Assembly (NCBI GenBank): GCA_942490925.1
Contig: CALNYX010000017.1
Coordinates: 992,001-1,056,000, forward strand
Direction of reading: 5' to 3'
Source of the DNA: CALNYX01 sp942490925
Lineage (GTDB): Bacteria > Chlamydiota > Chlamydiia > Chlamydiales > JAAKFR01
DNA: 64,000 nt
Under the pieces are notes generated by a model. That model was not told the origin of the DNA, searched no databases, and worked only from the letters and a program-made list of their open reading frames with translations. Shown here piece by piece: positions 7,475-15,801 of this stretch (its first letter is position 1; each line of letters opens with the position of its first letter). The translations under genes were made by a program, and so were the position numbers.

Positions 7475-7831
7475 AAAAAAATTTCCTTAGGGTAAAAATC
7501 AAAGCAGTAGCTTACAGCATCTATTATTATGGGTCAAGCTTGAGATCATGAAGCCTGTTTTTGAGCTGATTTAAGACTCCAACCGAGAGGTGAGACCTCT
7601 TTTTATGTACTTCTCTCACGAATAGAGCAAAAAATGGCAGGCCGTGAATTCTTCTTTGGGCTCTCGAAGCATTCCAACTTGAAAAGGAGCGGAGTGAGGA
7701 ATAGCTAATCCAATCTCACTTGAGAGGGCTGCTAACCTTGATTAAGGTTCACTTAACAAAACATTTTTAACAACTAAAAAAAATAGATTTATTTATATAT
7801 TAAGTTTATTTTTTATTAACTAAAATAAATC
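7475..7831. other. intergenic region without a protein gene
   Basis: No credible coding frame on either strand. It holds a 10-bp perfect palindrome TCAAGCTTGA (7534-7543), a terminator-like hairpin (7586-7604), a short repeat TTAAG/CTTAA (7742-7756) and an AT-rich tract with a perfect 10-bp inverted repeat AGATTTATTT/AAATAAATCT (7785-7794 and 7823-7832) next to the promoter of the following gene. A small RNA on the plus strand ending at 7604 is possible. Confidence 0.5.
7586..7604 (+). terminator. terminator-like hairpin with no upstream gene
   Basis: AGAGGT, 3-base loop GAG, ACCTCT, then TTTT. On the plus strand this has the form of an intrinsic terminator, but no plus-strand gene lies upstream, which suggests an unannotated small RNA. 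Confidence 0.5.
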
Positions 7832-7860
7832 TTGATCTTAGCAAGAAAAAAATTTACTAT
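7832..7860 (+). promoter_or_regulatory. promoter of the 7869 gene
   Basis: TTGATC and TACTAT separated by 17 bases. The -10 box ends 8 bases before the ATG, so the expected start of transcription falls on or next to the start codon, implying a leaderless or near-leaderless mRNA; no Shine-Dalgarno sequence is present. Confidence 0.6.
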
Positions 7861-7868
7861 GCGAATGT

Positions 7869-8129
7869 ATGGAAAAAACGCGCATCATCGTACATATCGA
7901 TTCAACGCAACCTCTTTTTCTACGAGGTGAGGGAGTTAGCTCGTTGAGTTGGGATAAGGGCATTGAGTTGCAGCATGTCAAAGAAGATGAGTGGGTCTGG
8001 GAAACAGACGAGTCTTTTTCAAATGCTCAGTTCAAAATCCTACTCAACGACCAAACCATGGAACTGGGCGATAGCCATCCACTCTATCCTGGCGCATCGA
8101 TGCGCATCAATCCGAAGTTTCCCGATTGA
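7869..8129 (+). CDS. small protein resembling a carbohydrate-binding Ig-like module
   Basis: 86 residues, no signal peptide. The pattern LFLRGEGVSSLSWDKG, a W-x-W pair, FKILLND and a final GDSHPLYPG resembles the beta-sandwich of starch-binding modules (CBM20/CBM48 type), in which W-x-x-G, a core Trp and F-K-x-x followed by a G-(N/D) strand recur. Glycogen synthase lies ~1.5 kb away, so a role in glycogen handling is a reasonable guess. It stands alone between the CT398-like gene and glyA, with its own promoter. Confidence 0.65.
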   Translation: MEKTRIIVHIDSTQPLFLRGEGVSSLSWDKGIELQHVKEDEWVWETDESFSNAQFKILLNDQTMELGDSHPLYPGASMRINPKFPD

Positions 8130-8152
8130 CTTTTTGACATTTCTCTATGGAA

Positions 8153-8307
8153 GGTCTAACAAACACAGGTTTTGGAGATTTCAGTGAAATTTGTGACAGA
8201 ACTAGATTCGTAGACCGAAGCTACCCCTGGGGGTAAGCGAGGGCGAGAATGACGTTCTGGTGCCAATTGCACTGGAAGATCCGAAGCTTGCGTTTTTCAG
8301 ATCTTCC
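8153..8307 (+). promoter_or_regulatory. structured leader upstream of glyA
   Basis: The gap before glyA contains four inverted repeats: GGTCTA (8153-8158) with TAGACC (8211-8216), enclosing ATTTC/GAAAT (8178-8190); then TACCCC/GGGGTA (8222-8235); then GGAAGATC (8274-8281) with GATCTTCC (8300-8307), extendable by GAA/TTC. The last ends 17 bases before the glyA ATG and is not followed by a T-run. This could be a regulatory leader or a small RNA; no known riboswitch was recognised. Confidence 0.4.
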
Positions 8308-8324
8308 CTATAAGATGTCGCAGC

Positions 8325-9785
8325 ATGTCAACGCTTCAAGAATATCTCAAATCGGGCCAAGGTGATTCTGCAACGATCGCGTATCTTGCAGCTCTTGATC
8401 ATCTCGACAAAACTGCGCCAACTATTGCAAAGAGTATTCGTCAAGAGCTTCAGGATCAACGTTCGCATCTAAAACTGATCGCTTCTGAGAATTACTCTTC
8501 GCTTTCTGTGCAACTTGCAATGGGCAATCTATTGACTGATAAATATAGCGAAGGCTTTCCATTTCACCGCTTTTATGCAGGATGTGAAAATGTCGATCTG
8601 ATTGAACAAGAGGCTACTGATGTTGCTAAAGCCCTTTTCGGAGCTGAGCATGCCTACGTACAACCTCATTCGGGAGCTGATGCGAATCTCGTTGCTTTCT
8701 GGGCGATCTTAACAGAGCGTATTCAGAACCCTTTGATTGAAAAACTGGGCAAGAAAACATTGGATGAGCTCACTGATGAAGAGTTTGAAAAAATTCGCCA
8801 ACAGCTCTGCAACCAAACGGTCATGGGTCTCTCATTGCATTCTGGAGGCCATCTCACTCACGGCTACCGTCATAATGTCTCTGCCAAAATGATGCGCGCT
8901 GTTACATACGATGTCGATCGCAAAACATCTCTGATGGATTACGCGCAGATTGCCAAGATTGCCAAAGAAGAAAAACCTCTGATTCTGATGGCTGGTTATT
9001 CAGCTTATCCGCGCCGCATTAACTTTGCAAAGATGCGTGAGATTGCAGATAGCGTTGGCGCTGTATTGATGGTTGATATGGCTCACTTTGCCGGGCTCGT
9101 TGCAGGAAAAGCCTTTAAAGACGAAGAAAATCCTGTGCCTTACGCGCAGGTCGTCACCTCAACAACCCATAAAACCTTGCGTGGTCCACGCGGCGGCCTT
9201 GTATTGTGCAACAACGAATTCACAGATGGTGTCAATCGTGGTTGCCCTCTGATTTTAGGCGGTCCTCTTCCGCATGTTATTGCTGCAAAATCGATTGCAT
9301 TTTCTGAAGCGAGTCAACCAGAGTTTAGAGCCTACGCTGAGCGTGTAATTGACAATGCAAGAGCGCTTGCTCTTGGTTTGATCAAACGGGGCATGAAACT
9401 TGTCACTGATGGAACAGACAACCATCTTGTTGTCATTGACTTGGGTGAAGCAAAGATCACAGGCCGACAGGCAGAGCTTGCTCTGACTGAAGCAGGGCTT
9501 ACAGTGAATCGCAATATGGTGCCGTTTGATCCGAAAGGTCCGTGGTACACTGCTGGTGTAAGGCTTGGAACACCTGCGTTGACAACACGTGGTCTTGGGA
9601 CAGAAGAGATGGATCAGATCGCAGATATCATTGTCTCTATTCTCAATAATCTAGAACCTGCTATTGTAGAAAAAACAGGAAAACCGAGTCGGGCGCGTTA
9701 TACAATTGAAGCGAAGTGGATAGAGCAAGGAAAAGCCCGCGTGAAAGAATTACTCAATCAATACCCCCTCTATCCAACAATATAG
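8325..9785 (+). CDS. glyA: serine hydroxymethyltransferase
   Basis: 486 residues. PLP enzyme interconverting serine and glycine and loading tetrahydrofolate with one-carbon units. Motifs: LIASENYSS, YAGCENVD, QPHSGADAN, VDMAHFAGLVAG and the PLP lysine in TSTTHKTLRGPRGG. About 70 residues longer than E. coli GlyA, with an insertion after the substrate loop (residues ~130-165), a feature of chlamydial GlyA. The C. trachomatis enzyme has been reported to have alanine racemase side activity. It heads the operon glyA-clpP-dapF-UPF0158; the leader is structured. Confidence 0.97.
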   Translation: MSTLQEYLKSGQGDSATIAYLAALDHLDKTAPTIAKSIRQELQDQRSHLKLIASENYSSLSVQLAMGNLLTDKYSEGFPFHRFYAGCENVDLIEQEATDVAKALFGAEHAYVQPHSGADANLVAFWAILTERIQNPLIEKLGKKTLDELTDEEFEKIRQQLCNQTVMGLSLHSGGHLTHGYRHNVSAKMMRAVTYDVDRKTSLMDYAQIAKIAKEEKPLILMAGYSAYPRRINFAKMREIADSVGAVLMVDMAHFAGLVAGKAFKDEENPVPYAQVVTSTTHKTLRGPRGGLVLCNNEFTDGVNRGCPLILGGPLPHVIAAKSIAFSEASQPEFRAYAERVIDNARALALGLIKRGMKLVTDGTDNHLVVIDLGEAKITGRQAELALTEAGLTVNRNMVPFDPKGPWYTAGVRLGTPALTTRGLGTEEMDQIADIIVSILNNLEPAIVEKTGKPSRARYTIEAKWIEQGKARVKELLNQYPLYPTI

Positions 9786-9796
9786 GAGAAGGCTGC

Positions 9797-10387
9797 ATGG
9801 CAAATGAAGAGTGTGTCGAATCATTTAAAACCCTAGACGATAAGATCGATTCAGTGATTTTAGAATCACGCCGAATTTTCTTTGCTGACGCCGTCGATAA
9901 TCGCTCAGCACAAGATGCAATCCGCAAAATTTGGTATTTGGAATTGACAGCTCCAGGCAAGCCTATCCTTTTTGTGATCAATAGCCCTGGGGGTTCTGTA
10001 GATTCAGGATTTGCCGTATGGGACCAAGTGAAGATGATCACTTCACCGGTGCATACCCTTGTCACTGGACTCGCCGCATCGATGGGATCTGTTCTCAGCT
10101 TATGTGCAGCTCCTGGCAAACGTTTTGCAACTGAAAATGCCCGGATCATGATTCATCAGCCCTCCATTGGAGGAATGATGCAGGGGCAAGCAACAGATCT
10201 TGAGATCCAGGCTAAAGAGATTCTCAAGACAAAAGCGCAGCTTGTCGCCCTTTACTCAGAAAAGACAGGTCGTAGCGCGAAAGACGTTGAAAAGGCTCTT
10301 GATCGTGATACGTGGATGAGCGCAAAAGAGGCGAAAGATTTTGGACTGCTCGATGGCATTGTCTCCTCTTTCAAAGATCTCAAGTAG
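9797..10387 (+). CDS. clpP: ATP-dependent Clp protease proteolytic subunit (ClpP1 type)
   Basis: 196 residues from ATG 9797, with GGAGAAGG upstream. Serine peptidase barrel subunit working with ClpX/ClpC. The catalytic Ser is in GLAASMGSVL (~residue 98), the His in MIHQPSIGG (~122), and the Asp near residue 173 in LDRDTWMSA. Position after glyA and before dapF matches CT431 (ClpP1) of C. trachomatis, one of two ClpP paralogs there. Start codons further upstream in the frame lie inside glyA and lack a binding site. Confidence 0.95.
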   Translation: MANEECVESFKTLDDKIDSVILESRRIFFADAVDNRSAQDAIRKIWYLELTAPGKPILFVINSPGGSVDSGFAVWDQVKMITSPVHTLVTGLAASMGSVLSLCAAPGKRFATENARIMIHQPSIGGMMQGQATDLEIQAKEILKTKAQLVALYSEKTGRSAKDVEKALDRDTWMSAKEAKDFGLLDGIVSSFKDLK

Positions 10388-11078
10388 CGTCTACTCCGGC
10401 TCTGGCAATACGTTTATCTTCATCGATCACCGTAGCCCTTTTTTTGATTTCAGCCGCGTCCCTGCTCTTTGTAAAGAGCATGCGGTCGATGGCGTGATTT
10501 TTCTTGAAAAACCGCAACGCATGCGCCTGATCAATGCCGATGGAAGCGAAGCTGAAATGTGTGGTAACGGCCTACGTTGCTTCATTCAATTTCTCCATGA
10601 TTTGGGTATCCATCAAGAGATTTATACTGTTGAAACAGGAGCTGGCACTCTGAGCGGATGGTTTGAAAAAGAGCTGATTTGTGTGACCATGCCAATCCCC
10701 TCAGCCATCAAGCCTCTCACCTTAGAAGGCTACAACATAGACTCTGTGAATACAGGCGTTCCACATGTCGTCAGCTTTGATCCGATCGATGACTTTGAAA
10801 CCTTTGGCCAAAAGCTCGTCCACCATAATACGAATGTCAACCTCTGCAAACTCAACCCCGATCACTCTCTAAGCGTGCGTACATTTGAGCGAGGCGTCGG
10901 GCGCGAGACAGGAGCATGTGGGACTGGATGCACTGCTGCAGCGCTTGTTGCAGCCAAACGTTTTGGGCTAGATTCCCCCATAACCATCCATGTTAAGTCA
11001 GGAGAAATTTTAAAAGTTAGCCTCGATCCATTGATGCTGAGCGGAAAAGTAGAAAAAAAAGCGAGCCTTACGCTATAG
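10353..11078 (+). CDS. dapF: diaminopimelate epimerase
   Basis: 241 residues. Converts LL- to meso-diaminopimelate for peptidoglycan and lysine synthesis. SGSGNTFIFID marks the N-terminal strand; the two catalytic cysteines are in ADGSEAEMCGNGLRC and GRETGACGTGC. The start lies inside clpP (35-base overlap): ATG 10353 is preferred, TTG 10359 possible, because the conserved strand begins only ~15 residues later. Slightly shorter than the E. coli enzyme (274), as in Chlamydia. Confidence 0.94.
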   Translation: MALSPLSKISSSVYSGSGNTFIFIDHRSPFFDFSRVPALCKEHAVDGVIFLEKPQRMRLINADGSEAEMCGNGLRCFIQFLHDLGIHQEIYTVETGAGTLSGWFEKELICVTMPIPSAIKPLTLEGYNIDSVNTGVPHVVSFDPIDDFETFGQKLVHHNTNVNLCKLNPDHSLSVRTFERGVGRETGACGTGCTAAALVAAKRFGLDSPITIHVKSGEILKVSLDPLMLSGKVEKKASLTL

Positions 11079-11085
11079 TGCTGTC

Positions 11086-12105
11086 ATGAGTTATCCCAAA
11101 GCCCAAAATCCCCTCCTTTTAAGAGCCCATCGCTTGATGGATGCCTTTTCTAAATCTGACGACGAGCGCGATTTTTATCTCGATCGTGTCGAAGGTTTTA
11201 TTGTTAGTGTTGACCTTGACAAAAGTGAGGATGATTTTCAAAAACTTCAAAATGAGCTCGAGAAAAATCATGACCGTTACTGCCTAATTCCGAAGCTTAC
11301 TTTCTATGAAACCAAGAAAATTATGGAAGGTTTTGTCAACGAAAAAGTTTACGACATCGACACCAAAGAGAAGCTCTTAGACATCATCCAGTCAAAAGAT
11401 GCACGGGAGCATTTTCTCGAGTTTATCTACGATAACGATGCTGAGCTAGAGAAATGGCAACAGTACTACCAAGAGAGATCACGCGTTCGTATTATTGAGT
11501 GGCTGCGTCAAAACGAATTTCTTTTTGTCTTTGAAGAGGATCTCGACCTCCCCGCTTCTTTGATTGAAAAACTCAAGGTTAACCTCTTTGAGCCCAAGGG
11601 TCCTAAAGATGTTCAGCAGGCACGTACAACTCTGACAACCAAAGCAAAAACATACTACTCCAATGAAGCACTGAACCCACGTCCAAAGCGCGGACGTCCT
11701 CCCAAACAAGTTGCCAAAGTCGAGGTTGAAGTGACAGCCTCAACGGATATCTATACACAAGTACCAAATACGATGCGTCAATTCCTTTACTTGCCAGTGA
11801 TCACCTCTGCAACCTCGATTACCTTCTCAGAGAAATTTGATACTGAAGCTGAGTTCCTTGAGAACCTACGTGGTTCTAACCGCTCAGAAGCTGAGAGTCA
11901 GCTCGAAGCCCTCTCGGAGAAATTTGCTTCCCTCAAGAAACTCTCTTCTCGCCTTGGAATTTCAGAAGAGCTTTCGCTCCCCTCATTTGATGAGCCCGAT
12001 GAAGATGAAGATGATTTCTTTGCACCGAAAAAACGTGGGCGTAGACCTAAGAAAAAAGTGCTCAATGTTGAACCTCCAACACCTAAGAAAAAGCGCAAAA
12101 GCTAA
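11086..12105 (+). CDS. UPF0158 family protein with AT-hook motifs (CT429-like)
   Basis: 339 residues, 7 bases after dapF. Its place after dapF matches CT429 of C. trachomatis, founding member of UPF0158; function unknown. Residues ~1-175 are acidic and helical (FYLDRVEGFIV, REHFLEFIYD, RVRIIEWL). Two AT-hook-like motifs follow, KRGRPPK near residue 205 and KKRGRRPKKK near residue 318, the second after an acidic run of Asp/Glu. These suggest binding to the DNA minor groove. The strongly basic C-terminus is fairly typical of chlamydial DNA-associated proteins. Confidence 0.85.
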   Translation: MSYPKAQNPLLLRAHRLMDAFSKSDDERDFYLDRVEGFIVSVDLDKSEDDFQKLQNELEKNHDRYCLIPKLTFYETKKIMEGFVNEKVYDIDTKEKLLDIIQSKDAREHFLEFIYDNDAELEKWQQYYQERSRVRIIEWLRQNEFLFVFEEDLDLPASLIEKLKVNLFEPKGPKDVQQARTTLTTKAKTYYSNEALNPRPKRGRPPKQVAKVEVEVTASTDIYTQVPNTMRQFLYLPVITSATSITFSEKFDTEAEFLENLRGSNRSEAESQLEALSEKFASLKKLSSRLGISEELSLPSFDEPDEDEDDFFAPKKRGRRPKKKVLNVEPPTPKKKRKS

Positions 12106-12114
12106 ATACTACTC

Positions 12115-12558
12115 ATGCTAACCTATTCAGATTTCACATCAAAAATTCGTGCTGTTTTCCCTGAGCTTGTAGAAGAATTTGAGGAAGATGATCTCATTTC
12201 TCTCAACGTTGATTCTTTTAGACAATTCACACAACTTCAAATCGATGAAAAAAATAGAGAGCAAGTCAAACTCTGCTTTGATTTAGCTAATGAGTTCTAT
12301 GAAAATGGCGATCAAGATCTATGGAGCGCCATTAGCGTGGCTTACCTCGAACATCTCGACTGTAATGGAGAGAAACAATGGGCGGTTAAGTTAATGCCCC
12401 CAGCTCTTTTCCAAGGAAGGAAAGACGTCTTACAAAGCTTGCAAGATCTTCATGGCACACACCACACCGATTCCACCGCTAAAAAACAGCACCACCAGAA
12501 AAGAAAACATCAGCAAGGGAAAAACCCTAGGCATAAAGGACGCAACCGCTCTCGCTAA
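12115..12558 (+). CDS. hypothetical protein with basic His/Lys-rich tail
   Basis: 147 residues, 9 bases after the UPF0158 gene and probably last in the glyA operon. Residues 1-105 are acidic and helical (EEDDLISLNVDSFRQF, LANEFYENGDQDLWSAI, VAYLEHLD); the last 40 residues are rich in His, Lys, Gln and Arg and probably disordered or nucleic-acid binding. The helical part faintly recalls small immunity-like proteins (DUF7674 type), not established. Its stop overlaps the convergent gene by 4 bases. Confidence 0.65.
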   Translation: MLTYSDFTSKIRAVFPELVEEFEEDDLISLNVDSFRQFTQLQIDEKNREQVKLCFDLANEFYENGDQDLWSAISVAYLEHLDCNGEKQWAVKLMPPALFQGRKDVLQSLQDLHGTHHTDSTAKKQHHQKRKHQQGKNPRHKGRNRSR

Positions 12559-12863
12559 TTAACATTAGCTGATGGCACTTTTTCCTTAGGCTCCGCGCAA
12601 TGGCGAACAAGAGGAATCAGACCGAGAACCAAACTCGCAATCCCTGTTCCAATTGTCATGGCAAGACAGCCCTGATAGCCAATGGCATTCACAGCGCTCA
12701 TCAGACCACTTGGTAGACCACCGACAGGAACAACTCCTGCTCCAGCAATCAATGAGAGCGCCAAGAAAACTACGCTAGCAACTGTACATGAGATATTGAT
12801 CCAATCATTTTTAGGTAAACAACTTTTTTGAGATTGCTCTCCAGAAATGGCACCAGCTGACAT
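12555..12863 (-). CDS. small membrane protein, possible inclusion-membrane (Inc) type
   Basis: 102 residues. Two hydrophobic segments (about residues 24-48 and 66-86) are separated by a short Gly/Pro-rich loop, with hydrophilic ends. This bilobed hydrophobic layout is the hallmark of chlamydial Inc proteins, which are inserted into the inclusion membrane by type III secretion; sequence alone does not prove it. Single gene, ATG at 12863 with AGGAG upstream. Confidence 0.6.
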   Translation of the reverse strand: MSAGAISGEQSQKSCLPKNDWINISCTVASVVFLALSLIAGAGVVPVGGLPSGLMSAVNAIGYQGCLAMTIGTGIASLVLGLIPLVRHCAEPKEKVPSANVN

Positions 12864-12905
12864 ATTGCTCTCCTAGTTAAAGAAATATGATAGCACATCC
12901 GAGCT

Positions 12906-13802
12906 TTAAATTTCTAGATGTTCCTTGATAATCAGATCGAGAGATTCGAGCATTTCAGGGTGCCTCTCCTCAACCCAATAACGTAGATTGGCCAGTCGGT
13001 GGGCCACCTCTTTTTGCTGCTCCTCTTCGAGAAGAATCGTAGGATCCTTGTAGAACTGACCAATGTCAATAAAAAGCGCATGGTCAGGCATAAAAGCCAC
13101 GTTTTGAACAAAAGAGCGGTCACGATCACGGATCCCCTTTTCACACCGCATCTTGACAAGCTCCACAAGTTGAGTAACTCGCTGCTCCAAAGCTTGCATA
13201 TCATCACACTTAGCAATCTGTGCCAATGCATCAGCTGCACGTACAGCCTTTTTCTGTATGACAAATTCATATTTATCGACAGGAACATGATGCTTTAAAC
13301 CCAAATTATCAATCAACGTCACGCGATGGTTGAAAACAGCTGTGCGATTGAGATGAATAAAGAGCAAACCGCTCTCTTCAGCCATCTCCTCATAGGCGAG
13401 CTTACAGCTCGAAAAGAGATTGGCAACCCGGTTTTTACGACGCACAATCTTGGCATCCGCTTTATCTCGTAGAGATTTAGGCATCGGGATTTGATTCAGC
13501 TCTGTCCACAATTTCAAATGCTTTTGTTTTAGAAACTTAATTACATACTGCCCATCTTCACTTTCAAAAGCGTAGAATTGACACCCTTTGCCGATATAGT
13601 GAAAAGGTTGATCCAAAATTGTAGTCAGCTTTGTTTTCTCTTGAACAGGGAGTGGACCGACTTCAAACAGCACATTATACGGAAGCGTGGAGCTCATTTG
13701 CCGCACGCTAAATCCATCTGTCAACTCGTTGTAAAAGTAGACAGCGCCTCCCATTAATCCAATGGCCAGAAGAAGGGAAATTGCTTTCTTTAGTCGCTTC
13801 AT
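12906..13802 (-). CDS. membrane-anchored protein with divergent kinase-like domain
   Basis: 298 residues. One N-terminal membrane segment (residues 7-26) precedes a domain with kinase-fold features: YIGKGCQFYAF (glycine-loop-like), YVIKFLK (the beta-3 lysine), GIRDRDRSFVQNVAF (catalytic-loop-like, with D and N) and FIDIGQF (in place of DFG). The HRD histidine is absent. This suggests an atypical kinase or pseudokinase, with the domain on the outer face of the inner membrane if the topology is N-in. Divergent from the membrane gene at 13834. I know no named homolog. Confidence 0.6.
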   Translation of the reverse strand: MKRLKKAISLLLAIGLMGGAVYFYNELTDGFSVRQMSSTLPYNVLFEVGPLPVQEKTKLTTILDQPFHYIGKGCQFYAFESEDGQYVIKFLKQKHLKLWTELNQIPMPKSLRDKADAKIVRRKNRVANLFSSCKLAYEEMAEESGLLFIHLNRTAVFNHRVTLIDNLGLKHHVPVDKYEFVIQKKAVRAADALAQIAKCDDMQALEQRVTQLVELVKMRCEKGIRDRDRSFVQNVAFMPDHALFIDIGQFYKDPTILLEEEQQKEVAHRLANLRYWVEERHPEMLESLDLIIKEHLEI

Positions 13803-13833
13803 GCTAGAAACTATACGAAAAGGTAGGTTATGG

Positions 13834-14586
13834 ATGCCACGAAAAAAACGTGTTTTTATTATTATACAGCTTTGCTTTGCTTTTTCGTACCTCTTTTGGA
13901 TTTTCCTTCACCCTTATTTAAAAGAAGTTGTCGTAAAAAAATCGGAAGCAGTTTTATTTGAAAGTCTCATGGAAAACCACGAGCTTTTTCAGGCACTTTC
14001 CTTAGAGGACCAGACTCAGATCCAAAATGGGTATCAGAATTTGCTACATGAGCGTCACGGCTCTTATATGCAGAACTTCTCTGTCTCACTCTTTGGCATG
14101 GTGTGGGTCGTTTCCTCGCTTATTATCTGTTTTTTCCTACTCTTTAACATTGAAGGTGCGCAACCTGTCTGCTGGCTTCTGCCGATGATTGTTCTAGCCT
14201 ATGGCTACTTTATTGGGACCGCTGAGCCTCCACTACGCCCAGTCATTTTCCCTCAAGAGTCAGAGCTCTCCTCTTATCTTGTTGAAAATGGAACTAAAAG
14301 TGGCCGTCAAAAACTCGTTGATGGATGGAATCGCTACCTAATCGATCAGTGGCTCCATGAAGAGCCTGGTGAGAATATGGAAGAACAAGTCACGCGCGGC
14401 AATTTTTTATTCAATGTTGAGCGTGTTAAATGGATCATAGAGAAAAAAGAGGGTGATGTCACACTGGCAAATGCCCTATTTACCCCTTCAGCGCTCCAGT
14501 TTATTTTTTACTTCATTTGGAATATTATCTTTGCATGGGTGATCAACAAACGTTCAAAATCCGAAGCAGTATTAAGCGTGAGCTAA
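13834..14586 (+). CDS. multi-pass membrane protein of unknown function
   Basis: 250 residues from ATG 13834, chosen because AGGTAGG sits ~7 bases upstream; an ATG at 13801 is also in frame but overlaps the divergent gene. Four hydrophobic segments: residues ~6-26, 85-107, 113-128 and 219-240, with a soluble acidic stretch between the third and fourth. No known motif. It overlaps the next membrane gene by 52 bases, so the two probably act together. Confidence 0.6.
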   Translation: MPRKKRVFIIIQLCFAFSYLFWIFLHPYLKEVVVKKSEAVLFESLMENHELFQALSLEDQTQIQNGYQNLLHERHGSYMQNFSVSLFGMVWVVSSLIICFFLLFNIEGAQPVCWLLPMIVLAYGYFIGTAEPPLRPVIFPQESELSSYLVENGTKSGRQKLVDGWNRYLIDQWLHEEPGENMEEQVTRGNFLFNVERVKWIIEKKEGDVTLANALFTPSALQFIFYFIWNIIFAWVINKRSKSEAVLSVS

Positions 14587-15080
14587 AAGAGAGTCGTCTC
14601 AAAAGAGGTGGCCTTCTTGGCGGGCTTGGTGCTGTTTTTCTCGTCACTGGCGGAACCATCGTCCCGCTTGCCCAGCTAAAAATTTGGGGTGTTCCCATTT
14701 TTTTCCTCAGTCTCCTATTTATTGGGATTGGCCTTTATCCCTATCGCCAACTCTGTCGACTCGAGGTCAAACCCCATTCACTCTCCCTAATAGGTGCTCT
14801 GCTGCTATTTGAAAAATCGGGTCGTCCACTTTTTAAGATTCCTATCAGTGTCATCGATCATTTTGCCTATGTTGAACAAGAAGAGCTCTATGGAATTGCT
14901 CTCTACCTCAAACGTCCATTAGAAAATAAATTAGTTGTCTTAGATCACCGCTTTGATTGTGAAGCATTCATCTCCGATTCAGCCACGCATTTTGAAGGGT
15001 GTGATCTCTTCCTCCCCTACTTCTCTCAAAGAAGTTACGAAGAGCTCAAACTAACTGTAACTTGTAAAAAAACAGGCTAA
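14535..15080 (+). CDS. membrane protein of unknown function
   Basis: 181 residues from ATG 14535, which lies inside the preceding gene. Two hydrophobic segments (about residues 25-45 and 51-69) are followed by a ~110-residue soluble domain with alternating strands (LSLIGALLLFEK, FKIPISVIDHFAY, GIALYLKRP), suggesting a small PH-like beta domain. Partner of the 13834 gene by overlap. Confidence 0.6.
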   Translation: MGDQQTFKIRSSIKRELKESRLKRGGLLGGLGAVFLVTGGTIVPLAQLKIWGVPIFFLSLLFIGIGLYPYRQLCRLEVKPHSLSLIGALLLFEKSGRPLFKIPISVIDHFAYVEQEELYGIALYLKRPLENKLVVLDHRFDCEAFISDSATHFEGCDLFLPYFSQRSYEELKLTVTCKKTG

Positions 15081-15112
15081 ATATTAGACTTTCTAGTAAA
15101 TTAGGAGTCATA

Positions 15113-15430
15113 ATGGCAACAGGTGCAATCGGATACCACACACGGACAAGTGGGCTAAAGGGAGGTCTTACTGAAGAGCAAGCTTTGTCTCATAACTTTA
15201 TAAATATTTTTGGATATCTACCAGGTATAGGAGGATTTGTTTCCTATTCTAGTCGCAGAGACCTCCTGAGTAAAACATACGTCGACCACCCAACGGAAAA
15301 AGCGTTTCGGAGAACATGTAAAATACGGGCTGTTGTTGAGGTTTGTGGTCTTGGTGCTGCATTTATACCATTAGATCTAGCAGTTTCGATTGCGCGTTTA
15401 GTTCATAAAACAAATAAAAATGAAAATTGA
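15113..15430 (+). CDS. small hypothetical protein, copy 1 of a tandem pair
   Basis: 105 residues, GGAG 8 bases before the ATG. It shares with the next protein the block HNFIN-(I/F)-FGYLPG-(I/L)-GGF, then SRRD/ARRD, a F-R-x-x-x-K-(I/V)-R turn, and a hydrophobic (V/I)-E-(V/L)-x-GLG segment ending in DLAVS. The C-terminal half is hydrophobic enough to contact a membrane. Family unknown; two such adjacent genes point to a lineage-specific expansion. Confidence 0.65.
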   Translation: MATGAIGYHTRTSGLKGGLTEEQALSHNFINIFGYLPGIGGFVSYSSRRDLLSKTYVDHPTEKAFRRTCKIRAVVEVCGLGAAFIPLDLAVSIARLVHKTNKNEN

Positions 15431-15459
15431 GTTTAATCTACTGTGAAATAGGAGGCGCT

Positions 15460-15801
15460 ATGTCTGCAATTAGTGTAATTGGATTTCATACAGGGAAGAC
15501 TCAACAAAGGGGAGATATCCCTAATCTTGCATCTAATCATAACTTTATAAACTTTTTTGGTTACCTCCCAGGTCTTGGAGGGTTTATAGCGGCTACCGCT
15601 CGCAGAGATATCGCCAAATATAATCACGATGCTCCTCAGTTCCAAACCGGATTTCGCACTGCGTATAAAGTACGTGGAGTTATCGAATTGGTTGGTCTTG
15701 GTTCTCTATTTATAGTTCCTGATCTGGCCGTTTCAACTGGCCGTGCGATTAATGCCAAAATAGCTGCTAGACACCGGCCTGAATCAAGTCATGCATCTTG
15801 A
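15460..15801 (+). CDS. small hypothetical protein, copy 2 of a tandem pair
   Basis: 113 residues from ATG 15460, with a strong GGAGG 5 bases upstream; the frame is open back to 15427, but that part overlaps copy 1. The same conserved blocks as copy 1 are in the same order. The last 35 bases overlap the 3' end of kdsD on the opposite strand, so the C-terminus (ARHRPESSHAS) is constrained by that gene and probably not functional in itself. Confidence 0.65.
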   Translation: MSAISVIGFHTGKTQQRGDIPNLASNHNFINFFGYLPGLGGFIAATARRDIAKYNHDAPQFQTGFRTAYKVRGVIELVGLGSLFIVPDLAVSTGRAINAKIAARHRPESSHAS

